This document shows positions 1-12,600 of a stretch of 64,000 nucleotides of DNA, one piece after another (within the stretch, counting starts at the first letter, position 1; every line of letters starts with the position of its first letter). The DNA lies in assembly GCA_037367405.1 (NCBI GenBank), contig JAZKJV010003122.1:62001-126000 (forward strand). The letters are read 5' to 3'. This stretch comes from Ottelia alismoides (lineage: Eukaryota > Streptophyta > Magnoliopsida > Alismatales > Hydrocharitaceae). The translations under genes were made by a program, and so were the position numbers. The notes under the pieces are model-generated. The model worked only from the letters and a program-made list of their open reading frames with translations, was not told where the DNA came from and ran no database searches.

Positions 1-187
1 CTCCTAACTAACTCAACATCCCAAACGTGCATACACACATAAATATGTTGAGATATTATTTATCTTTTATATTGTTTATGCAATTTCTTTTCTTCTTGTC
101 TTCTTGTAAATTGCCCAATCGGTTTCACTCCTATAAAAGAGAACCCTAGGGCCTCTCTATAATGTAATTCATTCTTTCATCCCCACA
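1..187 (+). repeat. 3' part of the 5' LTR of Copia element E
   Basis: The window opens inside an LTR. A TATA-like stretch (CTATAAAAGAGA) at about 132-143 is followed by a segment resembling the CTAGGGC..CTCTCT block in the LTRs of A-D. The LTR ends in CA directly before a tRNA-Met primer site. Its 5' end lies outside the window, so neither its length nor its target duplication can be given. Confidence 0.8.
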
Positions 188-199
188 TGGTATCAAAGC
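188..199 (+). other. Primer binding site of element E
   Basis: TGGTATCAAAGC directly follows the LTR end. It differs by one base from TGGTATCAGAGC, the complement of the plant initiator tRNA-Met 3' end used by B, C, A and D. Confidence 0.85.
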
Positions 200-804
200 G
201 ACAATCCTAGACCGGAGCCCTAACCTAATCCCCTTCCCCACAGCCAACCCTAGCCTCCGCGCAGTATCACTGCTGGCCTCCATGCGGTATGGCCGCCACC
301 CTCTATCCTCCGTGCGCCATCGCTGCCCTCCACTGCTCTCTAACAGTGCCGCCGCAGCACAACGGTGCTCCAGCACCTAGTGCCACTCCAAGGTGGCAGA
401 CGATGTCGCCAACTGCGCCTAGCGTCGCTCCAGCACCACCTCCTGTCGTCACAAGTGTGCTGTTGCAGTTCCAATGGCAGCCAACACCGCCGCCAGGGGT
501 TTGCGTCGCCATAATATCGTCTCTGATTCTTTCCAGATAGCTGCGATGAGTCGAGGGCATCGCTAGTCCCTCCTCTGACTTCGTACGATGCCTAGTAGTC
601 TGATTTGACCCTAAAATGTCCGATTTTGACCGGAAACTGTGATTTCAGACATATAAATCATGTTTTCCAACCCTGCGCGCACCGACGATTGATGAGGATA
701 GTTGTATGAGTATACGCGTACAACCAATCCTCTATATAATCGTGTAAACTCGCTCAAATCGGTTTACTTCCCAATCGAGTTCCGTTTTCGGCCATTCTTC
801 CATC
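200..804 (+). other. Leader of element E between primer site and gag
   Basis: This non-coding leader starts with the group's conserved GACCGGAG..CCTAAC motif. A GC-rich, proline-codon-like stretch follows at about 245-500. At 694-732 lies a stem-loop (GAGGATAGTTGT paired with ACAACCAATCCTC) corresponding to the conserved leader hairpin of A-D. Short open frames here look like by-products of GC-rich repeats, so I do not call them genes. Confidence 0.6.
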
Positions 805-1680
805 ATGATCAAGGGTGATATTTTGTCTTCGTCCGGTGCCTTCAAGGGCCCGACTCCCATCGTAAAGATGGACGGTACTAACTATGAGTTGTGGTCCATG
901 CAATTTCTCACCCTCATGTAGTGCAATAACAAGGAGCACATCATGACAAAGCCAGAGCCGACGGATAAGACTGGGACCATTGCTTCTTGAAAGCAAGATG
1001 ATGTGCATGCACGTATTTGGCTCTCCAGGACCCTCACCACGAAGATAGCCAATGATATTGTGAATCAGCAGCCCGCTGCCAAGGCGGTGTGTGACATTTT
1101 GGCATCCACCTATGCCCAAGTGAAGAATGAGGCTAAGATTCTTCAGCTTCAGTTCGACATTTACAAGGCCAAGCAGAATGGTCATCCTCTACACGTGTTT
1201 TACTCCTTGCTCCGTGGCATGTTCGAGAAGCCTCACAGCTTCATGCCTATTACGACATCTACAGAGCAGCAGATGACATATATGAACTCCACGATGGTTG
1301 GAGTTTTCTTAGCAGTGATCGATCCAGAGTATGATGCAGCACATGCACAACTCCTCAACGAAGCAACAATACCTCCCATGGAGGAGGCCTATAGCCATCC
1401 TTGCAGGCTTCTTATTTCTCTTATTGCCACACCACAACCCTCCTCAGCGATGGCCGCTTTTCGCGGCAAAGGAGGGTCTACCTAGTTCAGAGGGTGTACC
1501 CCCCATGGCAGAGGCGGTGGACGCCAGTGCGGTCCTTGCACCTACTACCGTCAACCATGACACTCAGAGGATACATGCTACTAGAAGCATGGATACCCTG
1601 CATCTGCTCGTGTAGTAGAACATATTGAGCTTTCAGAGACTCCAACTTCCCAGGTCGATCCACACCTGGATGATATTGTC
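805..1680 (+). pseudogene. Copia gag (UBN2-like) of element E, decayed
   Basis: The start at 805 aligns with the gag start of the related elements: the downstream stretch reading AFKGPTPIVKMDGTNYELW matches theirs. In-frame stops occur at 919-921 and 988-990. The frame then runs from 1003 to 1485 with the conserved gag body (QPAAKAVCDILASTY, PLHVFYSLLRGMFEK). A shift follows, and a degenerate zinc knuckle can be read at about 1530-1610 (CGPCTYYRQP, HSEDTCY). Gag would form the particle and bind RNA, but this copy cannot produce an intact protein. Confidence 0.85.
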
Positions 1681-3195
1681 TCTCGCATATGAGAGATCAT
1701 GAATCATGTTGCAAGCACCGCCACCACACTACCACAGCCAGAGCCTCTTCGAGCTCCTCAAGTGTCTCTTACACTTTTACTAGTAGTATTAGTGCATACA
1801 TGATAGAGTGGATCATGGACTTCAGTGCATCTCACTATCTGTGTGGAGACAGAGCCCAATTGAGGTTGTACAAGAATATACCTCCCGGTAGATGGGTTGT
1901 TGTCGCTAATGGGGTCCACTTACCCATTACAGGATATGAGGAGGTGCAGTTGATGCCATCCATGCGCCTTCAGAATGTTTTATATGACCCTGATTTTCAG
2001 ATGAACTTACTTTCTATCAGTCACATTACTAAGGATATGCACTATCATGCCATTTTTGACCCTCCGTCTCGTGTTTCAGGACATACTCACGAGCAGGTTG
2101 CTTGGATGTGGTCTTGAGCAGTGGGGGCTCTATAGACAGGTCCACCCTCCTCATGCTAGTGTCTCCATTATTCCTACTAGACCAATCTCACCATATCTGT
2201 GACACCTTCATTTTGACCACCTTCCTCTGTAGAAGATGTGTCATGTCCTCCCACAGATTTCCACGTGATCTTCTTTTTAGTACGAGGCATGTCATCTTGG
2301 AAAGCACCACCATTCCTCCTTTCCATCTTGTCCGAGTCGGAGCAGTTCTCAATTGTTTGAGCTTCTCCATTTAGATATTTGGGGTCTGAGTCGTATCCCT
2401 GATCACCAGGGACACCGTTTTTATCTGATCGATGTCGATTTTTCTAGACTTTTTTGGGTATTCTTATTGAAAAATAAGTCTGATGCTTGGTCTATTTTAA
2501 AATCTTTCATTAATGAGAACAAGAGTATTTTTTCTGCCAATGTCAAATATCTACATTCTGATAATGCCTTGGCGTTCTGCACCTTACAGCTTTCTGAGTT
2601 TCTTATATCCCTAGGCATTGTTCATCATACCTCATATGCTTATGCATCCCAGCAAAACAGTATTGTCAAGTGCAAACACTGTCACTTACTTGATGTGACT
2701 AGAACCTTGTTGATATGAAGTCATGCTCTTCACGCTTACTGGGGTGATGTGCTCCGCACTGCTTGCTACCTAATGAACCGAATGCCCTCTTCTGTGTTGG
2801 GAGAGAAGATCCCTTTCTCGATTGTGATTCTTGAGAAGGATATATTCTCCCTTACACCTCGTGTCTTTTGCTCGGTTGCTTTTGTTCATGATTTCTCTTC
2901 AGATTATGACAAGCTCTCTCCCAGAGCTGTCAAGTACTTTTTTGTGGGCTACTCTCGTACCCAGAAGGGGTACCATAGCTTTGATCTGCTTCGATGGAAA
3001 TACTCTATTAGTGCTGACATTACTTTCTTTGAGTTTGTCATGTATTTTTCTCCTACAGGTAACAAACTAGCCACATCAGACTCTGACGCAGAGATCTGCA
3101 TGCCTCCACCTCCTACTGTCATACCACCACCTATACCTACTCTTGCTCTATCACCACCATCTCCTCCACCACCAGGCATTCAGACTTCCCCCATA
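1681..3195 (+). pseudogene. Copia pol (PR and INT) of element E, truncated
   Basis: Fragments follow in family order. The aspartic protease site is degraded: WIMDFSASHYLCGD replaces the WIMDSGATHHLCGD of B. The integrase zinc region at about 2180-2300 is frameshifted. The integrase core at 2353-2718 reads LLHLDIWGLS, then HSDNALAFC, then NSIVKCKHCH, where the catalytic Glu of GVAERKHR is lost. The post-integrase block runs 2749-3219 and includes SPRAVKYFFVGYSRTQKG and a proline-rich hinge. Reverse transcriptase, RNase H and the 3' LTR are absent: the element stops against LINE L1 near 3195. Confidence 0.85.
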
Positions 3196-4332
3196 ATCGC
3201 ATCACCCACTTCGTCATAAAAGCCATATTCATATCCTCCACCTGTAGCACACCCAAATCGCTCATCTTCCTAGATGTAGTCACCTTGGCCTGTCCACCAA
3301 GTGAAATCCTTTTTTAACCTGCCGACCATCAGACCAGAAAAATCGTCTCATCAATATCTCGATCTCAATCTTAGTACACCCCAGCAGGCAACAACCTTGT
3401 AGAGAAAAAGAAAATTGGAATTGCAGAAAGAACATGCTTCAAGAGAACCAACTTCCCTCCCTTAGAGAGCATCGATGCCTTCCAGCCTGCCAGCCTCCCC
3501 TCAATCTCTCCATCAAAACCATTCAATCTTTCAAATTCTATTTCCCCACCACTAGAGGGAGCCCCAAATACGTCACCAATAAGGTAGCGGAAGGGCACCC
3601 TAACACTGCCTCCACATCCCGCAGCTCCTGCTTCGAGAGCCCAAATGACACCACCGTCGATTTGTCCCTATTGACCTGGAGACTAGATACCTCCTTGAAA
3701 ATGTCCATGATACGTGATGCCCTTCTCCACCTTCGCCCCACGAAATAGAACATCGTTGGTCGCATGTTGCAAGAGTGGGATGGAGATCTCATCTTCCATG
3801 TATCCAAAGCACCATTCCCCACTCGTCGCCAACCTCATCAGAATAGCTAACGCATCCACCACTGTCACAAAGAGAAGCAGTGCCAACGAACAGCCCTGTC
3901 GGATTCCCCTCTGAGGATGGAAAAAGCCCCCCTCTGATCTACCATTAACAAGCACAACATGGGATGCAATAGTAACACGCCGCTTGTTTCACATAATTCA
4001 TAACTCAAGGAATCATTTCTTCTGCAAAGAAGCCCACAAGAACCTCCAATCAATGCAGTCGTAAGCTTTAGAAAATTCCACCTTCCAAAGCACACCTTTG
4101 GCCTTACTTCTCTTCAAATCCGTCACCATTTTCGAAGCCATCACCAACCCATCCACCATGGCACTCCCAAGTACAAATGTTGTCTGCTCAGGTGAAATGA
4201 TCTGGTGCAGCACTTCCCTCAACCGATTAGCTAGAATCTTCGAAATAATAAGATACAAAGCATTAAACAGCGCAATAGGCATGTAATATTCCACCTTGGT
4301 CAATCTGAGTAGGATTATTTTCACGCGGCAAC
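3196..4332 (-). pseudogene. LINE L1 reverse transcriptase fragment
   Basis: Read on the minus strand from 4332 down, this is the palm and thumb of a plant L1-clade LINE reverse transcriptase, broken into several frames. Recognisable pieces are YYMPIALFNALYLIISKILANRLREVL (quoted in parts: ALFNALYLIISKILANRL), KAYDCIDWRFLWASL, RGIRQGCSLALLLF and, in the thumb, GWKASMLSKGGKLVLLKHVL. The active-site box is destroyed (HATNDVLF where YADD is expected). The fragment ends near a KWVMR motif next to element E and is cut at its 5' side by the LTR of element O. Its endonuclease and zf-RVT parts are not present here. Confidence 0.85.
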
Positions 4333-5561
4333 TGTTAGGGCCAAATTCGCCAGAGGGCGAGGGGAGAGAGAGGGTTATCTTTCGTGAGCGAGCACTCCTG
4401 ACGATCTGATGTTTCAAATGTGATTTGGTGGGGATGAAGGTTAAGGAGAAAACCTTAAGGGTATCACGGAAGTCTGAAGATTGCATCATATGGAATCGGG
4501 AGCGACTAGTCGTACTAGTTGCTCGGGCATCGGAATTTAAAATTTTTAAAGCGATGAAACCACATGATCCGAGAACACTTCTAAAATTGTTTCATTCAAA
4601 CCACAAAGTAGATATAGGAAATACCTTTCGAAACATGGTTGCGATCAAATCCTTTAAAGGAAGAGGCCACTTGTCTCAAGTCCGACCCGACAGATGCTTG
4701 CGAGCGCGTTGATGAGGCGCATCCTTCTTGCAATCCAATATGTAGATCCAATCAATGGATCTCATGATTTCGTCAAACGAAATTCGAGGTCTTCTTTGCG
4801 TACTAGAGCACTAAGAAAGACAAAGATCCACGAGCGGTTGTAGCAGCGACACGACAATGTAGCGACGATGACGATTCTCTCTAGATCAAAAGTAGACGGC
4901 TACTATAGAGAGAGAGAGGGGCATGTATGATGATGAGAGAGAGCTTGTGAATTCTTTGATGTGAAAGAAGAGCTAGGGTTGCCTCTTCTTTTATAATATA
5001 TAGGGAGTCAATAGATCTCAATTCATGGACAACACAAATCCAATGGTTGAGATTGATTTGTTTTTCTTTCAATGGCCATGATTTTGTTGTAAAATACAAC
5101 AACTAATTAAATTTAATTAAATATATTGAATAATCATCAATGTAAATTAATTCAATCAAATCAATAGGCATTAAAGGATTACGAAAGGAGGCAAGCTCCT
5201 TCCTTTTGAGGGGAGTGAACGGCTACCTTGAATTAGGACTAGGGTGGTCACCCACCCTCTCTTTATGGAAGGAGTGCCTCTTTTTCCAATAATGTGAGAT
5301 TGTGTATTTATTTACAACTTTTATTATAAATTCCCATAAAAAAACTTTTATTGTAAATTATTTCACAAAAATAATTTCAACTTATTTTGTGACAATTTCA
5401 AGCATGCCAATGGAAATTGTGAATCATATTTACAATACCAAAATAAAATGTAAATTACATTTTCAATTTATTGGCCAATGTGAATCCAATTCACATCAAC
5501 ATTTAAATTGTAAATACTATTTACAAATAGCTCTCTCTAATATATTATAAATCACATTTAT
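4333..5561 (-). repeat. 3' LTR of element O, outer half
   Basis: The sequence begins TGTTAG, the inverse of the CTAACA that ends the other half at 23672. It contains a TATA-like run (minus strand TATATTATAAAAG, near 4988-5000). The AT-rich stretch from about 5100 to 5560 has no coding potential that I recognise. It is interrupted at 5561 by element A, whose 5-bp target duplication (TTTAT) shows that the LTR continues at 22297. Confidence 0.65.
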
Positions 5562-5707
5562 TGTTGGAAAAAGTGAGTAATCTATTATTCCAAGGAACCC
5601 TAAGCTCTCTTATATAGAGAGAGGCCTCATGGGTAAAGTACATAAGAGTCCAGGAAATAAACAGAAATTAAGAAACGGTACATAACATAATAACATAAGT
5701 CTCTACA
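5562..5707 (-). repeat. 3' LTR of element A
   Basis: TG...CA repeat of 146 bp, flanked on the left by TTTAT and on the right by the PPT complement at 5708-5720. It contains the CTCTTATATAGAGAG promoter-like block (TATA on the minus strand) shared by the whole group. Confidence 0.93.
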
Positions 5708-5762
5708 CTCCCCCTCAAGGTGGAGCATAGATGTCTATCATGCTCAGCTTGGAAGAACATCT

Positions 5763-8700
5763 CTAGAAGGGTCCTCTGAGCAACGACTTGGTGAATATGT
5801 CAGTAGTCTGATCCCCTGAGCTGACGTGAGATGTAGATCTCTGGATCATGTCTCTCGTGTAGTGACAGTCCACTTCGATATGTGTTGTTCTTTCATGGAA
5901 TGCTGGATTGTTGGCATGGAAGGACATATCGATATGTATCGATATCGGTACCATGTCGATACCGATATATCGCCGATATATCGGCGATATATCAAACGCC
6001 ATATCGCCGACATCGGACCGAGATTGTGCATTTTTGGCATGTCGATACCCGATATCGATCATATCGGCGATATATCGGTGACCTGTCGATACCGATATAT
6101 CGCTGATATATCGCGATATGGCCGTCTATTTGTTGGCAATAAACAATGTTGCCTGATTGTCACACTGAAGCTGCATGGGTAAAGGTACAGTTATATGTAG
6201 ATCTTCTAGCACAACTCGAACCCACATCATCTCCGTGCTTGCTTGCGCCATGGCCCTATATTCAGATTCAGCACTGGACCTTGCCACAACAATTTGTTTC
6301 TTGCTTTTCCAAGAAACCAGAGAGCTCACAACAAAAATGGTGAATCCTGAAGTAGACTTTTGATCCTTAGGGCACCATGCATAATCTGCGTCTGCACTTG
6401 CTGAAATAGATAAATCTGTGTCATTACGAAATAGCAACCCTGAGCGTGGAGAAGACTTTAGATACCTCAGTATCATGTATATGGCATCCATATGAACTAG
6501 TCTTGGTTGCTCCATAAATTGACTCACCCGGCTTACTGCAAAAGAAATATCGGGTCGAGTTATGGTGATATAAAGGAGCTTACCCACCATCTCTCTATAT
6601 CTCCTCTTGTCTACTTCAGCAGTGTCATCGTCATACAGCTTCATGCTTGGATCCATAGGAGTACTCGATGGTCTACATCCAACCATACATGTTTCAATCA
6701 AAAAATATGTAATGTACTTCCTTTGGGTCATCACTAGACCCTGTGCATTCCTGGCAAATTCCAACCCCAAAAAGTATCTTAGGGTACCAAGATCCTTCGT
6801 GACAAACTGACGGTCCATGAATGCTTTTGCCCTCTCTATTCCTTGTGTATCATCTCCTGTAACCAGAATATCATCAACATAGACCATGATGACAAATGTA
6901 CAAATAGAAGATTTCTGAATGAACAACGAGTGATCTGCATTTGATCATTTGAACCCCTATCGTTCAATCAGGTGGGAAAGCTTCTGAAACCACGCCCTTG
7001 GGCTCTGCTTAAGGCCATAAATCGCCTTGTGAAGTCTACACACCATATGCTTCTCCCCCTCAGCAGTGAACACTGGTGGTTGCTGCATGTAGACTTCCTC
7101 CTGCAAATCTCCATACAAGAAGGCATTCTTGACATCAAGTTGAGATATAGTCCAGTCACGTACCACAGCAACTGATAAAAGAATGCGAAGAGTAGAGTGA
7201 CGAGCCACTGGAGAAAATGTATCCATATAGTCCACGCCATAGGTTTGTGTGAAACCTCTCGCGACCAGTCGTGCCTTGTATCGATCTAGACTGCCATCGA
7301 CATGGTATTTAACTGTGAATACCCACTTGCATCTAATAATGGACGCGTCAGGGGGAGCATTAACCAAGCTCTATGTGCCACGAGACTGTAAAGTACGCAT
7401 CTCTTCTTCCATAGCCAGTCGCCAGCAATCGATCTTCATAGCTTCTTGATAGGTCTGTGGTATGTCCACGGAAGACAAAGCCGCAGCAAATCTCTGAAAG
7501 TCACCTGTGAGGCGATGAAAAGAACACCTGGGAAGCAAAAGGATAAGACACGCAAGTCCGTTTCTGGTTCCGAATAGCAATGGGAATATCAAGGTCGTCG
7601 TCCACTGTACTGGATGGTGTAGTCTCCTCCTGCAATGAAGAATCCTGCACATGTACCATATCTAACCCGTCAGTAGTGAGCCATCTGAACATACCTGAGG
7701 CGTGATGGATGCCTGACGTGTAGCCTGAGCAGGACCTGACCGACGCGTATAGAATTTTGGTAAAGGTGGAATAGGAGGTTGTAGAGGTGGCAGTGGTAGA
7801 GGTGGCGGTGGTGGTGGTGGCGTAGCAACTGGAGCTGGAATGGACTCAGGTGAACTCAAGCTAGGAGGAGGAGGAACATAGACATCATCGTTGGTAGTGG
7901 ACGAGACCAGCCTGTCACTTACAGGGGAAAAGTACATAACGGACTCAAAAAATGTGACTTCAGCATTGACAAAATATTTCTTGTTTATGGGGTCATAACA
8001 GCGATAGCCCTTCTGAGTCCGAGAGTAACCTACAAAGACACACTTGACAGCTCTAGGAGAAAGTTTGTCAAGTCCAGGAGATGGGAGATGAACAAACGCA
8101 ACAGTACCAAAGACACGAGGAGTAAGTGAGAATAATTCCTTATCAGGGAAAATGATAAAAAGAGGAATTTTTTCACCAAGGACAAATGATGGCATACGAT
8201 TGACCAGGTAGCAGGCTGTAAGGACAGCATCCCCCCAGAAAGTGATAGGAGCACAACTCTGAATAAGGAGGGTTCAAGTGATGTCAAGAAGGTGACGATG
8301 ATTTCTTTCTGCCACGCCATTCTGTTGAGATGTGTAAGCACAGGTGGTTTGGTGAATAATACCCTTATACGAGAGAAACTGAGAGAGAGACCAGGTGCAG
8401 AATTCCAATGCATTATCTGTACGAACATATTTAACAGTAGAAGAAAAAATATTCTGCACTTCATTAATCAATATTTTAATAACATCCCCTGCTTCAGATT
8501 TATTCTTTAAAAGAAAGACCCAAGATACACGAGAAAAGTCATCCACCACAACTAGATAAAACATGTGTCCCTGATGATCAGGTACACGACTCAGGCCCCA
8601 AATATCAATGTGAAACAACTCAAACGGGGAGCTACTGCTCCGACTCTGATGACTAGGAAAGATAGATCGATGATGCTTTCCCAACTGACACGCTTCACAG

Positions 8701-9660
8701 CGAAATGAAGAACTAAGAGAGATCTAAGGCAAGAGATGTCGTATTTTCTGAAGCGGGAGATGGCTGAAGTGAAGATGCTGGATGTACGAAGATACTGGTC
8801 CGACGGAATGAGAAGAGACGCCAGCATAAGAGTTTCGGACCAGTCGATAAAGACCATTCTGCTCAGAGCCATAACCAATCACCCTGCCCGTTAGTTTTTC
8901 CTGAAAAATAAGAGATGAGGGGTCAAATATAGCACGACAGTGCAAATCCTTCGTAATCTGACTAATAGATAACAAATTCATGGAGAACTCAGGAGCATGT
9001 AGAACATTCTGTAGATGCATAGAAGGTGATAAGGAAATCTCCCCCTGTCCAACAAGGGGAGAATGAGTACCATCTGCTATCAGCACTGAGCGGCCATGTG
9101 GGATGTCCCTGTAGGACTCAAGTCTCTCTCTATCCTGGCAGAGATGATGGGTGGCGCAAGAATTATAATCTAATCAGATAGATCATGACAAGATGTAAAG
9201 GCAGTAGCACTACTTGAGGTACTAGCAGCGGCAGACGAACTGGTAGAAGCTGTAGCAGCAACATCTGAAGGTCCACCTGGAGAATCAGTAGATGATTGTG
9301 GCATAATATCACGTAGATGTGCCACAAGCTCTACAAATCGGTTATCTGCAATAGATGCTGACTGGGGCAGTACATGCTCGGCTACACGTGCTGATACTGG
9401 AAACCCATGCTTAGAGTAGCATGTATCCTCCGAGTGGCCTGTGCGATGGCAGAACGAACATGGCTGGCGAAAGCGACCTCCTCGTCCACGGGATCCACGT
9501 CCACGACCAGAAGAGACTGACCACCTCTCCCATGTGATACTGCCATCGCCGATGGGGGTGGAGTAGACGTGCTGGAAGAAACTGATGAGCGACTGAGCCT
9601 CCGGTAAATGTCATCCATAGGAGGAATGACTGCATCAGCCAGTATCTGAGAGCGGGCTAC
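5763..9660 (-). pseudogene. Copia gag C-terminus and pol of element A, decayed
   Basis: Reading from 9660 downwards: gag end (ARSQILADAVIPPMDDIYRRL) and zinc knuckle region (about 9400-9480); protease near 9150, where the catalytic Asp motif appears changed (NSCATHHLCQD versus DSGATHHLCGD in B); GAG-pre and integrase zinc region (8700-8870); integrase core (about 8280-8690, FELFHIDIWG, RTDNALEFC, QQNGVAERNHR); post-integrase block and proline hinge (7662-8195); RT (about 6650-7560, YVDDILVTGDD intact near 6885); RNase H (5763-6600). Stops and frameshifts separate the blocks, and a 213-bp MITE splits RNase H at FIAN/NPAFHERT. No functional protein is expected. Confidence 0.9.
5917..6129. mobile_element. 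MITE type 2 (213 bp) in the RNase H of element A
   Basis: Removing 5917-6129 together with one copy of the 9-bp direct repeat TTGTTGGCA (5908-5916 and 6130-6138) restores the RNase H sequence seen in B and C. The ends form an imperfect inverted repeat of about 25 bp: the start GGAAGGACATATCGATATG resembles the reverse complement of the end, GACGGCCATATCGCGATAT. The inside is built from ATATCGG/CGATAT iterations, including a perfect 30-bp palindrome at 5964-5993 and a direct repeat (5956-5978, again near 6087-6109). There is no coding capacity. A 9-bp duplication is typical of Mutator-like elements; that assignment is inference. Confidence 0.85.
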
Positions 9661-9665
9661 CTCAT

Positions 9666-12600
9666 TGTAACATCCGAAATCCGCCCAAACCCGAACTCGT
9701 CCGATTTTGGGTCCAATGAACCCAATAACGTTGTTGGTCAATACTAAACAACCTAAAACGACTAATTGGTAGTGAATCAAAAGTTGTTCGGGTGAAATCG
9801 ATCAAAAATCGGTCACTTCGTAATGCGCGCCGCGAAAAAGTCGCGACGCAAATTCGGAAACCGCGAAACGAACCGAGGCCATCATGAGATCCGATTCGAC
9901 GATACAAGACTAACGGAATCGACCGTTCGTCAATCGGAGGTCGTTTGATATTTTTAAATCGTAAAATTTAACCTTAAACAAAATCCGTATCCGAAAATTT
10001 CGGGTATTCAAAACTCGACCGAAAGTATATCAATATTATACTCATATTGATCGTCGTTCCGAGACGGTCAAAACGAGGTATTGCACGTCAAAATCCGAGT
10101 CCCGAGGTGCACGTACAGCCCATCTTTAGGTATGTTAAATATATATATATAATATAAAAAAAATTTCAAGGAAACAGTAGCAGACGGCTACTGTTAGTGC
10201 TTTTTTTTAATAACAGCCACCTAATTCTAAATTCTCCACCTGGATCTCCAAACATTTCCACTTGGCATTGACCCATGAACCTCTCTCTCCCCCTTTTCCC
10301 TATAAAATCAACCCAACGCCCAAACTCTTTCTCTCGTTTTTCCCCCTTCCCAAGTTTCCCCAATTTCTCTCCAATTCCAGCCATGAAGAACAGCCTGGAA
10401 TGATTGTTTTAAACTCCAGATTTCCAGCTCTTTTGCATGAGCCTTTCTCCAATTTTTGGAGAAAACTAAGGTACCCTCCTTCTCCCATTCCTATTGCTGC
10501 CAATACATGTGTTTCCTACATTTTTATACCTTTTTCTTGGTTGAATTTGACTATGAACTCTCAAAATCTGCAATATTTTTCTATAGAGATCTTTAAGGTA
10601 TAAACTATACTCCCATTGTTGCCTACATGAAAAGTTCACACAATTTCTAGGGACTTAGGACCTATTGTTCATCTGAGATGAAACTAAGTTGTGTAATAAA
10701 ATTTTTATATAAATACTAGAGATTTGATTGGGTATGTATCAATAAATTTGAAGCTGGTCAGTTTTTTTTTCTGTTATTAATCTATGCTGATAACATTGGA
10801 TTACAATATATGTTAAGATCCCGCTATCAGTAATTAAGGAAATTCTAAATCAAGATGTGGAACCTTCGATGAAATCAAGCATGGATTGAAAGTTTAAGCT
10901 ACACACTATAATTCAAATATAGGAGAGGTAATTGGATGAATCCTGGACATAATGATGGTAAACCAATACTTTGAAAACCTATATGGACTCCATTTATGAG
11001 AACCATTGAATCTCCTTAAGCTGTTGGATAAGTATTGTAGAATTAATTAACGTTGATCTTCAAATTTCAGGCCATACTTGAGTACAGTTGGGTTGGCGAA
11101 TTAAATTAATCTTATAATGAAGATATCAAACTTGCTTTAATAAATATAGCTTTAGCATGATCACGCACTTGTGATTAGATTGTCGCCACTATTCTGGTAG
11201 CTTAGAAACTTGATTATATTCTGTTAAAGATCACTAGAAATTTTAAGATTTTCTAAATATCTTACGGCTAAGATTGAATTCCAGGCAATTAACCTATTAT
11301 TTTTAAAATTTAAATTTCAAGAAATTTTTTTATAATAGTAATAACTAAGAAAGGTTTGGTGGTGGAAATTAAAAACTATAGGGTATAAATAATATATATA
11401 TAAATTTTGGTAATAATGTTCTGGCCTTTGATACATTTCCCCAGGTGAATGTTGTCACCTTTAATTTCAATAGCATCTCAATGATAGATCGATTATGATC
11501 ACTCAAAGACCAATTGTTCAAAAGTCATTTTCTGTAGAACTACTTGTGTTTTAGACAAGGACTCCTTACCCAATAAGTTAGTAATATTCATATATTGAAA
11601 CTTGGGATAACATTATTATTAATATCACATTCAGTGAAGACATATGTCGATCTTACATTGAGCTTTATATTATGATATCCTCTAAGTCACATAAGGTACC
11701 TTCTTGCATCCATTTATCTGTTTAAAATTAATATTTTCCATTACTGGAAATCCAGAATGAAACAAATAAAGATTTCGATGATAACATCTAGGTAGTTTAC
11801 AAGTCTTAAGAAATATTGTAGATAGGAGTATATCATCTCAGATAACCGCGACTATGGATTGATAATCTTCATAAAATAATTTTCTAGGTGCAATCTCTTA
11901 ATAATTTACCATTATTAATAAGATCGTTGACCAAATATTTAAAGCTATAAGGTTAACCATATCAGAGAACGAGAATGAATGAAGAATCTGGTAATCGTTG
12001 TTGAATCGATAATGACTAATGAATAATATTGCCGGTCTTGATGACTTTTACACTTGACCGTGCGAGGGCGCGGTGACCCTCAACTGGGCGGGAGAATAGG
12101 AAGCCCAGTTTGGGCAGCGGCCGCCAAGTGCGCGGGTCTAGGATTCCAGTCTCTTTTCGGTTTTTACGCGAGCTCGCAGTGTTTTACGCCTCGTTGGGAT
12201 CCAGACTTTAGACCAGTTCCGCTGACCCTGACTTTTAGGATACCCAGGCGGGGGATCCTTGGTTTTCAGTTTTTCGTACGAGCTCGTTCGCCTGTACTAG
12301 TCGGGCAGGTTTCTAGAGCGACTTTTCTAGGGAGTCTCTCGCACCCGTCTCAATGGCGTAGTTTGGGAGTAGACCTATCCCTCTATTGGACCGCGCTTCC
12401 AATTAGAGGGCGAGACGGAAGAGCCATTTGTAGGCTTCTTCACCGCTTGAGTTTACTTCGCCAACAGACTTGGTGATTCTATATCTAGATCATCCATATC
12501 TACATCTACATCATCTGAAGTTATATCTGAAACATTGAAGTTAAGAATTGGAGAAGTTACGATCAAAAGTTGGGATTAGTGGGAAACGACTATTCTCTCT

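Noticed and set aside
5917..6129. ATATCGG block as a local satellite or CRISPR-like array
   Set aside because: It is a single 213-bp unit with exact 9-bp target duplications in a coding region. There are no regular spacers, and this is a plant nuclear sequence.
10262..12476. Two open frames (113 and 140 codons) within the G1 LTR
   Set aside because: They recur in both LTR copies, but the second is truncated to 71 codons in the 3' LTR and neither shows a known motif.
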